A stretch of 64,000 nt of DNA from an uncultured Lachnospiraceae bacterium (GCA_934438085.1 CAKSBC010000005.1:1-64000); one strand, 5' to 3'. Positions 1 to 8,417 are shown, counted from the first letter of the stretch. Numbers and translations are program-made. The notes: generated by a model not told the origin, from the letters alone.

Positions 1-30
1 TTCTTGAGAAAATATCTGTTTTATCCACAA

Positions 31-70
31 AAGAAAAAGACGTGTGAAAAAATGAAAGTTTTTTCACACG
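31..70 (-). terminator. Intrinsic terminator (minus strand)
   Basis: A perfect 12-bp stem (41-52 with 59-70, arm CGTGTGAAAAAA) closes a 6-nt loop. On the minus strand it is followed by a T-rich run (40 down to 31). It lies about 140 bp beyond the stop codon of the TRAP permease gene and would end the dctPQM transcript. The A/T-rich stem ends could also support termination in the plus direction. Confidence 0.75.
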
Positions 71-116
71 CCCTTTTACTATTCCGCTGACAACTAAGGA
101 AAACGCTGACTGCGGG

Positions 117-198
117 TAACAGATGATATGTGCAAAAGCCGGGGAAAACGCGTGCAGCCTCCTATTACTCAGACTGTTTTACAACCTATCATCTGTTT
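117..198. repeat. Inverted repeat downstream of dctM
   Basis: The arms TAACAGATGAT (118-128) and ATCATCTGTT (188-197) can pair over about 10 bp and enclose a 60-nt GC-richer segment. It sits between the TRAP operon stop and the terminator. It may be a 3'-UTR structure or a degraded relative of the structured intergenic elements near 17.0, 35.9 and 45.4 kb, but the inner structure is weak. Confidence 0.4.
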
Positions 199-211
199 TT
201 TCATATTTAAT

Positions 212-1498
212 TTATCCGAAGAACAATCCAGGAAGGAACATGACAATGCCCGGAACAGCAGTACATATAAGAATCGCTATGATAGCTGCAAGCACCAACG
301 GCATTACATATTTGACCTCCTGCTCGAACTTGATTCCGGCTATAGTAGCCGCTATGTACAGATCCTCTCCTACAGGCGGTGTTGCCATGCCGAGTGAAAG
401 TGTCATACATACTATTACTCCGAAATACACAGGATCTATTCCGAGTGATGTCGCTACAGGAAGAAGTACAGGTGTTATCATAAGCACTGATGCACAGCAT
501 TCCATGAAGCATCCCATGAACAGAAGAAGCAGGATAGTCAGTGCCATGAAGATAAACTTTGAGCTTGATACCGCTGCAAACCATGCTCCTATAGATGCTG
601 TTATTCCCTGCATGTTAAGGAACCATGTAAATGCTCCTGCACATCCTATTATAAGAAGCACAAGTGATGAATTAGCCGCTGTATCTATGAGCAGCTTTCC
701 TATCTCCTTGAAATCAAGCTCCTTATATATAAATGTTCCTGCAAAGAGTCCGTATGCAGATGCAACTGCTCCTGCCTCAGTAGGTGTGAAGATTCCAGAA
801 TATATTCCGCCAAGGATAATGATTGGTACTAAAAGAGCCCATATAGAATCCTTAAATGCAAGCCATACCTCGTGTGAATCAAACTTGACCTTACTTTCTT
901 CTCCAAATCCTTTCTTCTTGCAGATGATCGCTGATACTACCATAAGCATTGCCGCATAGATTATTCCAGGAATTACTCCTCCGGCAAACATCTCTCCTAC
1001 GGATTCTCCCGCACTTACCGCATACACTACCATCGGTATACTCGGCGGTATGATCGGTCCTATTGTTCCCGCTACGCACTGTACTCCTGCTGAAAACTCT
1101 GCCGGAAAGCCCTTCTTCTTCATCTCAGGGATCATCATTCCGCCTATCGCCGCACAGGTAGCCGGTGCTGATCCTGAAAGTGCTGCGAAGAATGCCGATG
1201 CCAGTATCATTACATGTACCAGACCTCCGGTCACCCATCCTACAAGTGAACTTGCAAACCTTATAAGTCTCCTTGACATTCCTCCGTTTGCCATAAGTGA
1301 TCCGGCAAACATGAAGAACGGTATCGCCATAAGTGTGAAGCTGTTTATACTGGAATACACCTTAGATGCAAAATTCATCATCGGGAGTCCGCTTGCTATA
1401 AACGCTATCAGCGTTGCTCCTCCTATACATGCTGCTATAGGCAATCCTCCCAACAGCAGGACGAACAGACATACGAATAATATTACTCCTGTTGACAT
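212..1498 (-). CDS. dctM: TRAP transporter large permease (DctM family)
   Basis: Large membrane subunit of a tripartite ATP-independent periplasmic transporter, which imports an organic acid delivered by an extracytoplasmic binding protein using an ion gradient. The 428 residues match the usual family length and are nearly all hydrophobic segments (about 11-12 helices). The GSAPATCAAIGG stretch at residues 109-120 is typical of DctM. A GAGAGG ribosome binding site precedes the ATG. It is the last gene of a three-gene minus-strand operon and starts 31 bp after dctQ. The family is clear; the substrate (usually a C4-dicarboxylate, sialic acid or another small carboxylate) cannot be read from the sequence. 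The symbol marks the family, not a proven substrate. Confidence 0.93.
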   Translation of the reverse strand: MSTGVILFVCLFVLLLGGLPIAACIGGATLIAFIASGLPMMNFASKVYSSINSFTLMAIPFFMFAGSLMANGGMSRRLIRFASSLVGWVTGGLVHVMILASAFFAALSGSAPATCAAIGGMMIPEMKKKGFPAEFSAGVQCVAGTIGPIIPPSIPMVVYAVSAGESVGEMFAGGVIPGIIYAAMLMVVSAIICKKKGFGEESKVKFDSHEVWLAFKDSIWALLVPIIILGGIYSGIFTPTEAGAVASAYGLFAGTFIYKELDFKEIGKLLIDTAANSSLVLLIIGCAGAFTWFLNMQGITASIGAWFAAVSSSKFIFMALTILLLLFMGCFMECCASVLMITPVLLPVATSLGIDPVYFGVIVCMTLSLGMATPPVGEDLYIAATIAGIKFEQEVKYVMPLVLAAIIAILICTAVPGIVMFLPGLFFG

Positions 1499-1529
1499 AT
1501 ATATACCTCTCTATCTTTCCTTAAGGCTC

Positions 1530-2039
1530 TTATATCTCGCTGTTTTTCATCTTATATATCTCATCTCCCATGAGCTCTATAAGTCTCAGTATGCTCATTG
1601 CACATCCGTATGGAACGGCTGAATATGGGATTATCTGCGGGATATGTGCTGCCATGGTATATTTGCCTATTACATTCTGTGCCGTCTGTAAACTTGCATA
1701 CAGTAATCCTGCAAGGAAAAGTATAGTTCCAAGATATATCACTATCTGTACAATGTTTCTTCCTTTTCCATTAAATCTGTCTACAAGGAATGTTACGCCT
1801 ACATTAAGTCCTGTATAGAAGGCATATGGTGCTGCTCCGAATACGCACCATATCATACATATCAGAGTAAACTCTTCCGACCATCCGAACGGATTCTTTA
1901 GTACATATCTGCAGATAACTGCCGCAAATACTACTGCTGTCATAAGCACTACCGGGATGGTACAGAGTATCTTCTCCAATATATCCATTATTTTCCACAG
2001 TATGAAACGTTCTCTCTTTTTTTCTGATGCTGTGTTCAT
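1530..2039 (-). CDS. dctQ: TRAP transporter small permease (DctQ family)
   Basis: Small membrane subunit of the TRAP transporter; it binds the large permease and is required for transport. The 169 residues hold four hydrophobic segments (about residues 22-42, 55-75, 95-118 and 135-155), the family layout. The IMDILEKILCTIPVVLM start and the WSEEFTLICMIW motif after the second helix are characteristic of DctQ. The ATG is preceded by GGAGG at good spacing. It lies between the binding-protein gene (121 bp gap) and dctM (31 bp gap), so the three genes are probably one transcript. Confidence 0.9.
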   Translation of the reverse strand: MNTASEKKRERFILWKIMDILEKILCTIPVVLMTAVVFAAVICRYVLKNPFGWSEEFTLICMIWCVFGAAPYAFYTGLNVGVTFLVDRFNGKGRNIVQIVIYLGTILFLAGLLYASLQTAQNVIGKYTMAAHIPQIIPYSAVPYGCAMSILRLIELMGDEIYKMKNSEI

Positions 2040-2160
2040 CTATGTATTCCTCCGTGAAACCGAATACCTTTGATTCTTAACGATTATAAAACAATCGTCC
2101 TTTAGATATTTTGGGCTGCCGATATATTAACGGCAGCCACTTATATCAGATAGATTTAAA

Positions 2161-3234
2161 TCATTCTCCCTTGATCTCTGCGATGCACTTTTCATACATT
2201 TCATATGCTTCTGTACCCATCTTATCCTTAAACTGCTCAGGTACATCTTTAACTGCATCTTCAAAGGTCTGACGCTCTTCATCTGTAAGATCTATAACTG
2301 TCATTCCATCATCAGCAAGTTTCTGCTTATTCTCTTCTGTAAGCTCTACTGATTTTTCTCTCATATACTCAGCTGCTTCGTCACTTGCCTGCTGTACCCA
2401 TGCCTTCTGCTCATCTGTCCAGCTATCCCATGCCTTTCCGCTTATGATAAACGGAGCCACATCGTGCACGTGTCTTGTCATTATGAGATATTTTTGTACC
2501 TCATTAAATTTTGAACCGATGATGTTTGATAATGGGTTCTCCTGTCCTTCAACAACGCCCTGCTGAAGAGCACTATATACTTCTGAATATGCTATAGGTG
2601 TTGCTGCTGCGCCCATTGCTTTCCATGCTGCAAGGTGTGTCTCCGCATTCATAACACGTATTTTTAAGTTCTTAATATCTGCAACTGTGTGCACTTCCTT
2701 GTTTGTTGTTGTAAGATTTCTGAATCCGTTGTCCCAGAAAGATGTAACTACAAGTCCAGTACCATCAAGCGAATCCTTAAGATACTGTCCGAATTCTCCG
2801 TCATAAAGCTTCCATACCTGATCATAATCTTCCAACGCAAAGTAAAAGTCTACTGCATAGAATGCAGGTGAGAAATTCTGCAATACCTGTCCCGACGGAA
2901 CTGAGAAAGTAACGGAATCACCGTATGACTGCATTTCTGCGATCTCACCCTCATCTCCCAAGGCACTGTTGCCGTAAACAGTAGTTTTCATTGTTCCGCC
3001 TGAAAGCTCTTCAAGTCTGTCTGCAAAAAATTCAGCACCAAGCTGTGTCGGATTCGCAGGATCCAGAGTGTGTGCGAGCTTAAGCTCTAATACATCGCCG
3101 CTTGCTGCACTGCTGTTTTCTGCTGCCGGCTTATCAGCATCGCCTGCTGCCTGTCCGCCTCCTGATCCTGATCCGCAGGCACAAAGAGCTGCTGTCATTG
3201 AAAGTGTAAGTATTGCTGCCAGTGTTCTTTTCAT
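2161..3234 (-). CDS. dctP: TRAP transporter substrate-binding lipoprotein (DctP family)
   Basis: Extracytoplasmic solute receptor that captures the substrate and hands it to DctQM. The first 20 residues form a lipoprotein signal peptide with a lipobox ending at Cys20 (LCAC), so the protein should be anchored to the outer face of the membrane. The start at 3234 is chosen over an in-frame upstream start because GAGGGG lies just before it and the signal peptide begins there. The mature part has DctP hallmarks: LKLAHTLDPANP near residue 50, RVMNAETHLAAWKAMGA and EVYSALQQGVVEGQENP, the segment that usually carries substrate contacts. It is the first gene of the operon. Confidence 0.94.
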   Translation of the reverse strand: MKRTLAAILTLSMTAALCACGSGSGGGQAAGDADKPAAENSSAASGDVLELKLAHTLDPANPTQLGAEFFADRLEELSGGTMKTTVYGNSALGDEGEIAEMQSYGDSVTFSVPSGQVLQNFSPAFYAVDFYFALEDYDQVWKLYDGEFGQYLKDSLDGTGLVVTSFWDNGFRNLTTTNKEVHTVADIKNLKIRVMNAETHLAAWKAMGAAATPIAYSEVYSALQQGVVEGQENPLSNIIGSKFNEVQKYLIMTRHVHDVAPFIISGKAWDSWTDEQKAWVQQASDEAAEYMREKSVELTEENKQKLADDGMTVIDLTDEERQTFEDAVKDVPEQFKDKMGTEAYEMYEKCIAEIKGE

Positions 3235-3363
3235 AACTCGTCCCCTCGTAATTTGTATCTTTACCGGATAGTTTGCACTCAATCCTTTGCCCAGACCCGG
3301 TAATTAAAGCATAAATTTTGCCGATTCATATTTTTTCGGCTGTTCATTTGAGTGCCTGATGCA

Positions 3364-3393
3364 AGTCTACCCCCCCCGATGTCATCGCGTCAA
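3364..3393 (-). promoter_or_regulatory. Putative promoter of the TRAP operon with poly-C spacer
   Basis: Read on the minus strand: TTGACG (3393-3388), 18-bp spacer, TAGACT (3369-3364). Eight consecutive C bases on the plus strand (3370-3377) fill the -10-proximal end of the spacer, so any change in the tract length changes the -35/-10 distance. The dctP start lies about 125 bp downstream. Confidence 0.5.
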
Positions 3394-3838
3394 CTATTTT
3401 ATTCAATTTCCACATTTTAAAAAGATATTACGTCTTATTTTTGTATATATTCACTATTGTATTTATGCTTTATTGCTATTTATCAGCTCATTTTGTGCGT
3501 TTTTATTGTTTATTTTGTCCATATAGTTTTTTGCATTTTTTTGTCATTTACATATCAGATATATTTATTACTATCATTTAATTAATCTGATATATCTAAA
3601 AATTAGGCATAAAAATATAGGCTATGCGCGATTAGCGGTTAACCCCCTATTTAAGACATAAAAACTTTTAAATCTCAATTTTCACATCTCTAATTACTAC
3701 GACATTTCAGAAAATAAATCTTTATAGCTAAAACCCCTCATGCCTGATACAATGTTTTCTGATGCAGTTATGACTAATGCAAATAATTATGTTTGGGTCA
3801 AAAAGTCTTTTGCCCAAACAGACACCGGGTGAATATAC
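3394..3838. other. AT-rich intergenic region between TRAP operon and HAD gene
   Basis: No convincing coding potential. The region is very AT-rich. A hairpin (GTTTGGG at 3791-3797 pairing with CCCAAAC at 3813-3819, stem extended by AAAA/TTTT) lies just upstream of the HAD gene start and could be part of its leader or operator. I see no further clear signal. Confidence 0.6.
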
Positions 3839-4540
3839 ATGATACGAAATATACTTCTTGATCTTGATGATACGATACTGGACTTTCATAAGGCCGAGCA
3901 TCTTGCACTCGCCAAGACACTTAAAAGCTTCGGACTTGAGCCGTCACAGACTATCATGGACAGATACAGTGAAATAAATCAGTGGCATTGGAAGCAGCTT
4001 GAGCTTGGTCTCCTGACAAGAAAAAAGGTGCTTGTCGGCCGCTATCGCCAGCTTTTTCACGAATACAGCATTGACGTTCCTGCCGAGGATGCGCAAGCTC
4101 TCTATGAGAAAAGCCTAAGCATAGGACACTATTTTCTTCCGGGAGCCGAAGAGCTTCTTGAGCGCCTTTACGGAAAATATCGCCTGTATCTTGCATCAAA
4201 CGGTACGGCTGTAGTTCAGCACGGAAGATTGGAAAGCTCCGGTATAGAAAGATATTTTGATAGAATATTCATTTCCGAAGAAATGGGCGCAGATAAGCCA
4301 AGCGTAGAATTCTTTGATGCAGTATTTTCAGCTATACCGGAATTTAAAAAGTCAGAAACCGTTATGATAGGTGATTCACTTACTTCCGACATAAAGGGCG
4401 GCATAGCATCAGGAATACATACCGTATGGTTTAATCCGCGCGGAAAGAAAAACGAAACTCTTTCTTCGGCGACACCGATAATTCCTGAAACAGAAATTAA
4501 AAGTCTTGAGGAAATAGATGCTCTGATGCTTAAGCTTTAA
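3839..4540 (+). CDS. HAD-superfamily hydrolase (YjjG-like nucleotidase group)
   Basis: Cytoplasmic phosphatase of the haloacid dehalogenase superfamily. Motif I DLDDTILDF near residues 7-15 supplies the nucleophile Asp and acid/base Asp. Motif II is the ASNG segment near residue 121. The late motif MIGDSLTSDIKGG near residues 177-189 holds the Mg-binding acidic residues. The 233-residue length and helical cap (residues about 15-85) fit the YjjG/YfnB type, which dephosphorylates nucleoside monophosphates, but HAD substrates cannot be deduced reliably. A GGGTGA ribosome binding site precedes the ATG. It appears to be a single-gene transcript ended by hairpins at 4573-4657. Confidence 0.85.
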   Translation: MIRNILLDLDDTILDFHKAEHLALAKTLKSFGLEPSQTIMDRYSEINQWHWKQLELGLLTRKKVLVGRYRQLFHEYSIDVPAEDAQALYEKSLSIGHYFLPGAEELLERLYGKYRLYLASNGTAVVQHGRLESSGIERYFDRIFISEEMGADKPSVEFFDAVFSAIPEFKKSETVMIGDSLTSDIKGGIASGIHTVWFNPRGKKNETLSSATPIIPETEIKSLEEIDALMLKL

Positions 4541-4572
4541 TTTTTTCGTTTTATTTATTTTTCATCAACAAT

Positions 4573-4594
4573 GCGTAAAAAGTTACGCTCTTTT
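4573..4594 (+). terminator. Hairpin with T-rich tail after HAD gene
   Basis: GCGTAA (4573-4578) pairs with TTACGC (4583-4588) around a 4-nt loop and is followed by TCTTTT. It is a short terminator directly downstream of the HAD gene. Confidence 0.55.
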
Positions 4595-4611
4595 CATTCG
4601 AATTCAGTTAC

Positions 4612-4657
4612 AAAACCGCTGTGAATGTCATAGATATGCACATTTGCGGCGGTTTTT
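4612..4657 (+). terminator. Intrinsic terminator between HAD gene and degV
   Basis: AAAACCGC (4612-4619) pairs with GCGGTTTT (4649-4656), with an inner AATGT/ACATT helix, followed by further T bases. It lies 77 bp before the degV start and probably insulates degV from the upstream transcript. Confidence 0.65.
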
Positions 4658-4733
4658 CTTGATTTATCAACATTTAAACATTATCATCTACTGGTTATTC
4701 ACAATTACCTCAGTTGCAAAGGGAATATTTATA

Positions 4734-5627
4734 ATGAACAAGATACGCATAATAACAGACTCCGCTTCTGATTTTATAGATAAAGCTCACGGTCTGAGAC
4801 AGGGGGATATTTTTCTTCCGCTGACAATAAATTTTGATGATAAAGAATATCGTGACGGTGTAGATATAGGGCATAAAGACTTTTATGAAATGCTTATAGA
4901 AGTCGACGTTCTCCCGAAAACCAGCCAGGTGCCGCCTGCGGTTTTTGAGGATGCAATGAAAGAAATTACAGATGAAGGTGATACTGCCATAGTTATAACT
5001 GTTGCGAAGGAATTATCAGGCACATATCAGAGTGTTGTTATAGCCGCTTCAGAATTCGACAGTGACAAAGTATTTATTATAGACTCAGGCAGCGCCTCCA
5101 TAGGCGAGCTTGCACTAATACGTTACGCTCAGGCTCTTATAGATAAATTCCACTCCGGTGAATACAATGATGACATCAACGCTGCATCCAAAGCCATTGT
5201 TTCCGAACTTGAAAATGCTAAACGCAGATTATGTGTTGTTGCTCTTCTTGATACACTTGAATATCTCAAAAAAGGCGGCCGCATTTCTGCAGCCGCAGCA
5301 TTTGCAGGCGGATTACTTAATATTAAGCCTGTCATAGATTTAAAGGATGGTGTCATTCACGTCTTAGGAAAAGCCAGAGGTTCAAAGCAGGGCAATAACA
5401 TGCTCATTCAGGAGATCAACAAATTCGGAGGCATTGATTATAGTCTCCCTCTCCTTGCCGGCTACACAGGCCTTTCTGACAAGCTGGCAGAAAAATATGT
5501 AGATGACAGCAGTGCTCTTTGGGAAGGTCACATCGAGAGGCCTTTACCTGTAACTATAGGCGGAACTATCGGAACACATGTAGGTCCCGGTGCCGTAGCT
5601 GCTGCATTTTTCAGCCCTGCGGATTAA
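4734..5627 (+). CDS. DegV family fatty-acid-binding protein
   Basis: DegV proteins bind a fatty acid and, as FakB, present it to the kinase FakA for phosphorylation. The protein begins with the diagnostic IRIITDSASDF and includes TSQVPPAVFEDAM, ELSGTYQS near residue 97, DSGSASIGELAL, the LEYLKKGGRISAAAAF block that lines the lipid pocket, and a C-terminal IGTHVGPGAVAAAFF. The start at 4734 is preferred because AAAGGGA precedes it and conserved sequence begins there; an upstream in-frame ATG would add 30 unrelated residues. No fakA is seen nearby. The 297-residue length is near the family norm. Confidence 0.92.
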   Translation: MNKIRIITDSASDFIDKAHGLRQGDIFLPLTINFDDKEYRDGVDIGHKDFYEMLIEVDVLPKTSQVPPAVFEDAMKEITDEGDTAIVITVAKELSGTYQSVVIAASEFDSDKVFIIDSGSASIGELALIRYAQALIDKFHSGEYNDDINAASKAIVSELENAKRRLCVVALLDTLEYLKKGGRISAAAAFAGGLLNIKPVIDLKDGVIHVLGKARGSKQGNNMLIQEINKFGGIDYSLPLLAGYTGLSDKLAEKYVDDSSALWEGHIERPLPVTIGGTIGTHVGPGAVAAAFFSPAD

Positions 5628-5651
5628 GCCTTATGCATTTTTATAATATAA

Positions 5652-6656
5652 TCAAACCTCTCGCTCAAACACTATTTCATCAGCCTTAAACTTTTTGGCT
5701 CCGACTGCACCCGGGATGAGATCATCAGCCCTTGCAATGATCTCATCCTTACTGAGCCCCAGCTTTACCTGCATCCATTCTCTTGTGCATCCAATCGAAT
5801 CAAGCTCAGCCTGAGCCTCATACGTGATTCTTTCGAATGCAATAGGCGCTCCGAGCGCTCTGGCTACTGAAAGCACGACAGGAGAACAGCCTATATCTCT
5901 TGCCGGAACGCAGCCGGCCTCAATGGCCTTTATAGTAAGTGCAGCTATTATCTTTTTATCGCAGACGATGCATAGAATATGTTTCTTTAATGTCTTTGCT
6001 TTATCACCGGAATTGTGAGCCGTGCTTCCTGCAGGAAACTGCGGATGCGGAAATACTCGTCCAAACTCCTCTGCCACTGTCATTCCGATACCAACCGAAA
6101 TATCTTCACCTGTAAGACCCACAAGTACATCACCGTGAGTTATGCACTGAAGCTGTCCCAGAATAGGGAAAATAAGCTCATCCATAGTGACGATATTCAT
6201 CATTTCCGTTGCGGAATTGTTGTTTGCCGTGCGTCCGGTAATTACAACATTATGCACCGGAATCAGCTTCTTTGAAGGATCAGGACCTCTGTAAAGCTTT
6301 CTGCCCGGATAATATTTCTTCCACTGCTTTAAATGCGGCTCATTCTTGATCCTTTCCTCAGAATACTCGATTTCAGCCATAGGCAGTATGCCGAATTCCT
6401 TATTAACATGGCCACGATCCCCTGCTCCCATCCTGACGATAGCGCCTTCGGCAACGATTCCGTCACTGGTAGTTGTGACAGCATCCATGTCAAAAACATT
6501 GATAGCAACCGGTCCGTCAAATTCCTTTGCTGTTTTTATAATGGCATCATCCTCAGAAATGCCTTCGGCTTCAATATCCCTTTTATCTATAAATGCAACG
6601 GATACAGGAATGATCTTTCCGTCTATTTTTCCTTCAGGAATAACCTTATATTTCAT
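5652..6656 (-). CDS. Unrecognised conserved-looking cytoplasmic protein
   Basis: I do not recognise this 334-residue protein. It has no signal peptide or membrane segment, and its composition is that of a soluble enzyme. Visible features are a glycine-rich VRMGAGDRGHVNKEFG near residue 77, HNVVITGRTANNNSATEMMN near residue 135, GLTGEDISVGIGM near residue 182, and four Cys in short motifs (CIVCDKK, GCVPARDIGCSP, IGCTREW) that could bind metal or an Fe-S cluster. It ends only 24 bp from the stop of the convergent degV gene. It lies 61 bp downstream of the small gene at 6718-7098, probably in one operon opposite a GntR regulator, which suggests a small catabolic or utilisation module. Confidence 0.75.
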   Translation of the reverse strand: MKYKVIPEGKIDGKIIPVSVAFIDKRDIEAEGISEDDAIIKTAKEFDGPVAINVFDMDAVTTTSDGIVAEGAIVRMGAGDRGHVNKEFGILPMAEIEYSEERIKNEPHLKQWKKYYPGRKLYRGPDPSKKLIPVHNVVITGRTANNNSATEMMNIVTMDELIFPILGQLQCITHGDVLVGLTGEDISVGIGMTVAEEFGRVFPHPQFPAGSTAHNSGDKAKTLKKHILCIVCDKKIIAALTIKAIEAGCVPARDIGCSPVVLSVARALGAPIAFERITYEAQAELDSIGCTREWMQVKLGLSKDEIIARADDLIPGAVGAKKFKADEIVFEREV

Positions 6657-6717
6657 ATCATTCTTGCCTGCTGATTTTTAGAGAAACCAGCTTTCCTTTC
6701 TTTCTTGTCCTTATAAC

Positions 6718-7098
6718 TTAATGGAGGCCTATTCTCGGTCTTCTGTCTTCAATATCTGTGCATCCGTCAAATTCAGTCTCCTCAGTAGGATGAATAATAT
6801 TAATGACCTCAAGGATTATCTTTGTTGTTTTGCCGTCAGCATCCTTTCCCTTTACAAGTACTGTGTGCATTGTTTCAGGAATTCTCGGCAATACCTTAAG
6901 CTCGACATTAGCAACATTTTCATCGTTTGCTATCTCTTCAACGGCATTTTCAATTCGTCCGGTTCTGAGTGACTGCATCTTTGCCGAATGCAGACTCTCA
7001 AGACCCGATATCTGCAGAGTTTTATCTCCCTTTGCTCTTCCAACAGCGTTATACATCTTCTGAATAAACTCAGGAAGCTTCGTGTGCATCAGCCTCAT
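6718..7098 (-). CDS. Unrecognised small protein, operon partner of 5652-6656
   Basis: A 126-residue protein I cannot assign. The start at 7098 is chosen because GGGAGGTAA lies just upstream at ideal spacing; an in-frame start further upstream has no such site. The sequence is soluble and mixed alpha/beta, with a charged centre (residues about 35-70) and a C-terminal IIHPTEETEFDGCTDIEDR with a single Cys. It is followed after 61 bp by the larger unknown gene, so the two may form a complex or act in sequence. The upstream region has a good promoter and a perfect palindrome, consistent with control by the divergent GntR regulator. Confidence 0.72.
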   Translation of the reverse strand: MRLMHTKLPEFIQKMYNAVGRAKGDKTLQISGLESLHSAKMQSLRTGRIENAVEEIANDENVANVELKVLPRIPETMHTVLVKGKDADGKTTKIILEVINIIHPTEETEFDGCTDIEDRRPRIGLH

Positions 7099-7174
7099 AT
7101 AAATTACCTCCCGCGTAATTTTTAACCGCCGCTTCATGTGACGGCGTATTTTCATAATAATCTTTATACTTTTG

Positions 7175-7188
7175 ACCGATATATCGGT
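7175..7188. promoter_or_regulatory. Perfect 14-bp palindrome, candidate GntR operator
   Basis: ACCGATATATCGGT is a perfect dyad located just downstream of the predicted transcription start of the 7098-5652 operon and between the divergent GntR gene and that operon. Its position suits repression by road-block. Assignment to the adjacent GntR regulator is inference. Confidence 0.55.
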
Positions 7189-7202
7189 GTATCGTCAAGT
7201 TT

Positions 7203-7230
7203 AATATACCCTGATTTCTATAGATGTCAA
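7203..7230 (-). promoter_or_regulatory. Promoter of the unknown two-gene operon
   Basis: Minus strand: consensus TTGACA (7230-7225), 16-bp spacer, TATATT (7208-7203). The predicted start is near 7196, giving a leader of about 100 nt that contains the 7175-7188 palindrome and the strong ribosome binding site before 7098. Confidence 0.65.
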
Positions 7231-7454
7231 TGTTTTCATGACTCGCTTCTCTCTTTTCGTCATTATAATGCATAGCGCATTTTATCTTTCGTAACTTTTG
7301 CGGATTTTAATGTCAAATTTCATTTGTTGACCTTCATCTTAGTAATGCTCACGGCTTTTTATGCGCTTGATATTTCCAATATTAATTATTATACTTAACT
7401 GAGTTTTTAATGACTGTTTTTGCCGTTTTTCTTGCGGCATACGGAAAGGCTGAT

Positions 7455-8120
7455 ATGAATAATCCTACTGCAATGCTCCAGGATCTTGCTTATGATTACC
7501 TGAAAAAAGCGATCCGTGACGGTGAGCTTGAAGAAAATAAGATATACTCTCTGAGCGCTGTATCAAAGATGCTGGATATGTCCAAAACTCCTGTTCGTGA
7601 TGCCCTGCAGATGCTGAGTCGTGAGGATCTTATAGAAATACTTCCAAGCCGCGGCTTCAGGCTTAAATATTTTTCCGAGCAGGACGTTACAGAGCTCTAT
7701 CAGCTTCGCTGTGCCATTGAAGGCTACTGCTGCCATACCATTGCCGTAAGATATTCCGAGGATCATAAATACGAGCTTATTGACAAGCTGAGGAATAACC
7801 TTTTGATACAAAAGCAGGCTGTGAAAGACCATGCTTCCGCGGCAGATTTTTTGCCTCTGGATATAGAGTTTCACAACATAATATATTCCTGCGTAAATAA
7901 TAATCGCTTTAATGAAACGATGAACTTAAATCGTGACAGAAGCATGAACTTTACGCTCAATTCATTAAAATCCAACGGAATTATTGAACGTTCATATAAT
8001 GAGCATAAGCTTATATACGATGCCATTATCGACGGAGATCCGTTAAAAGCATATACAGCCATGCTTAACCATCTAAAGACACCGTATAAGAGAAATCTTG
8101 AGCAATTTAAAAAGCCTTGA
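7455..8120 (+). CDS. GntR-family transcriptional regulator, FCD (FadR-like) subfamily
   Basis: DNA-binding repressor or activator. The N-terminal winged helix (residues about 5-70 from this start) contains LSAVSKMLDMSKTPVRDALQMLSREDLIEILPSRGFRL, the canonical GntR recognition region. The helical FCD ligand domain follows, with acidic and His residues (E-x-R near ELYQLRCAIEG, DIEFHNII) that usually bind a metal and a carboxylate effector. Start at 7455 because GGAAAGG precedes it; the in-frame start at 7410 adds unrelated residues. It is divergent from the unknown two-gene operon, which is its most likely target. A terminator follows at 8159. Confidence 0.9.
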   Translation: MNNPTAMLQDLAYDYLKKAIRDGELEENKIYSLSAVSKMLDMSKTPVRDALQMLSREDLIEILPSRGFRLKYFSEQDVTELYQLRCAIEGYCCHTIAVRYSEDHKYELIDKLRNNLLIQKQAVKDHASAADFLPLDIEFHNIIYSCVNNNRFNETMNLNRDRSMNFTLNSLKSNGIIERSYNEHKLIYDAIIDGDPLKAYTAMLNHLKTPYKRNLEQFKKP

Positions 8121-8158
8121 TATCTGACTGACAGCTTTAATATTGTACTTATTTTTAG

Positions 8159-8188
8159 CATGAGATCGGCCTTGATCTCATGTTTTTT
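8159..8188 (+). terminator. Intrinsic terminator of the GntR gene
   Basis: A 9-bp perfect stem, CATGAGATC (8159-8167) with GATCTCATG (8174-8182), 6-nt loop, then seven T bases. Confidence 0.85.
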
Positions 8189-8211
8189 TACTGTATATTC
8201 CTTATATTATC

Positions 8212-8220
8212 TGCTATAAT
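8212..8220 (+). promoter_or_regulatory. Extended -10 promoter upstream of nitrogenase-like cluster
   Basis: TGCTATAAT matches the extended -10 consensus. No good -35 is visible 17 bp upstream. Transcription from about 8227 would give a leader of roughly 245 nt before the NifH-like gene. Confidence 0.5.
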
Positions 8221-8226
8221 AATCAG

Positions 8227-8417
8227 ATATTGGATTTGATAGTTATTTTTTTATCAATCCGTTATGCTCTGACGATGAGATTCATCAAATCGGAAGGCAG
8301 GAGTTAATACACTACTTGAGGACAATATTATTTTTTACTGATTTCAGCGTCCGAAACTAATGTACATATAAGACTTTTAAGGTCTTCTCATGCCATGCCG
8401 TATGAGAGGACTTTTTT
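8227..8417 (+). promoter_or_regulatory. Structured leader with intrinsic terminator (possible riboswitch or attenuator)
   Basis: The leader starts with a hairpin (GGATT-GATA pairing with TATC-AATCC, about 8231-8262). It then has a middle section with short complementary stretches and ends in a 12-bp hairpin with three G-U pairs (8381-8392 with 8401-8412) followed by six T bases: a complete intrinsic terminator 54 bp before the NifH-like start. A small dyad AAGACTTTTAAGGTCTT overlaps the 5' arm and could act as an anti-terminator. I could not match it to a known riboswitch class (not TPP, FMN, SAM-I, lysine, cobalamin, fluoride or c-di-GMP by their conserved cores). Confidence 0.55.

Noticed and set aside
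123..959. 278-residue plus-strand reading frame
   Set aside because: It is antisense to the TRAP permease gene, low in charged residues and without a ribosome binding site; the minus-strand gene has strong family motifs.
1050..1622. 190-residue plus-strand reading frame
   Set aside because: Antisense to dctM and dctQ. The minus-strand products are recognisable permeases.
7070..7273. 67-residue minus-strand frame upstream of the small unknown gene
   Set aside because: It overlaps the promoter, palindrome and the better-supported start at 7098 in another frame, and has no ribosome binding site.
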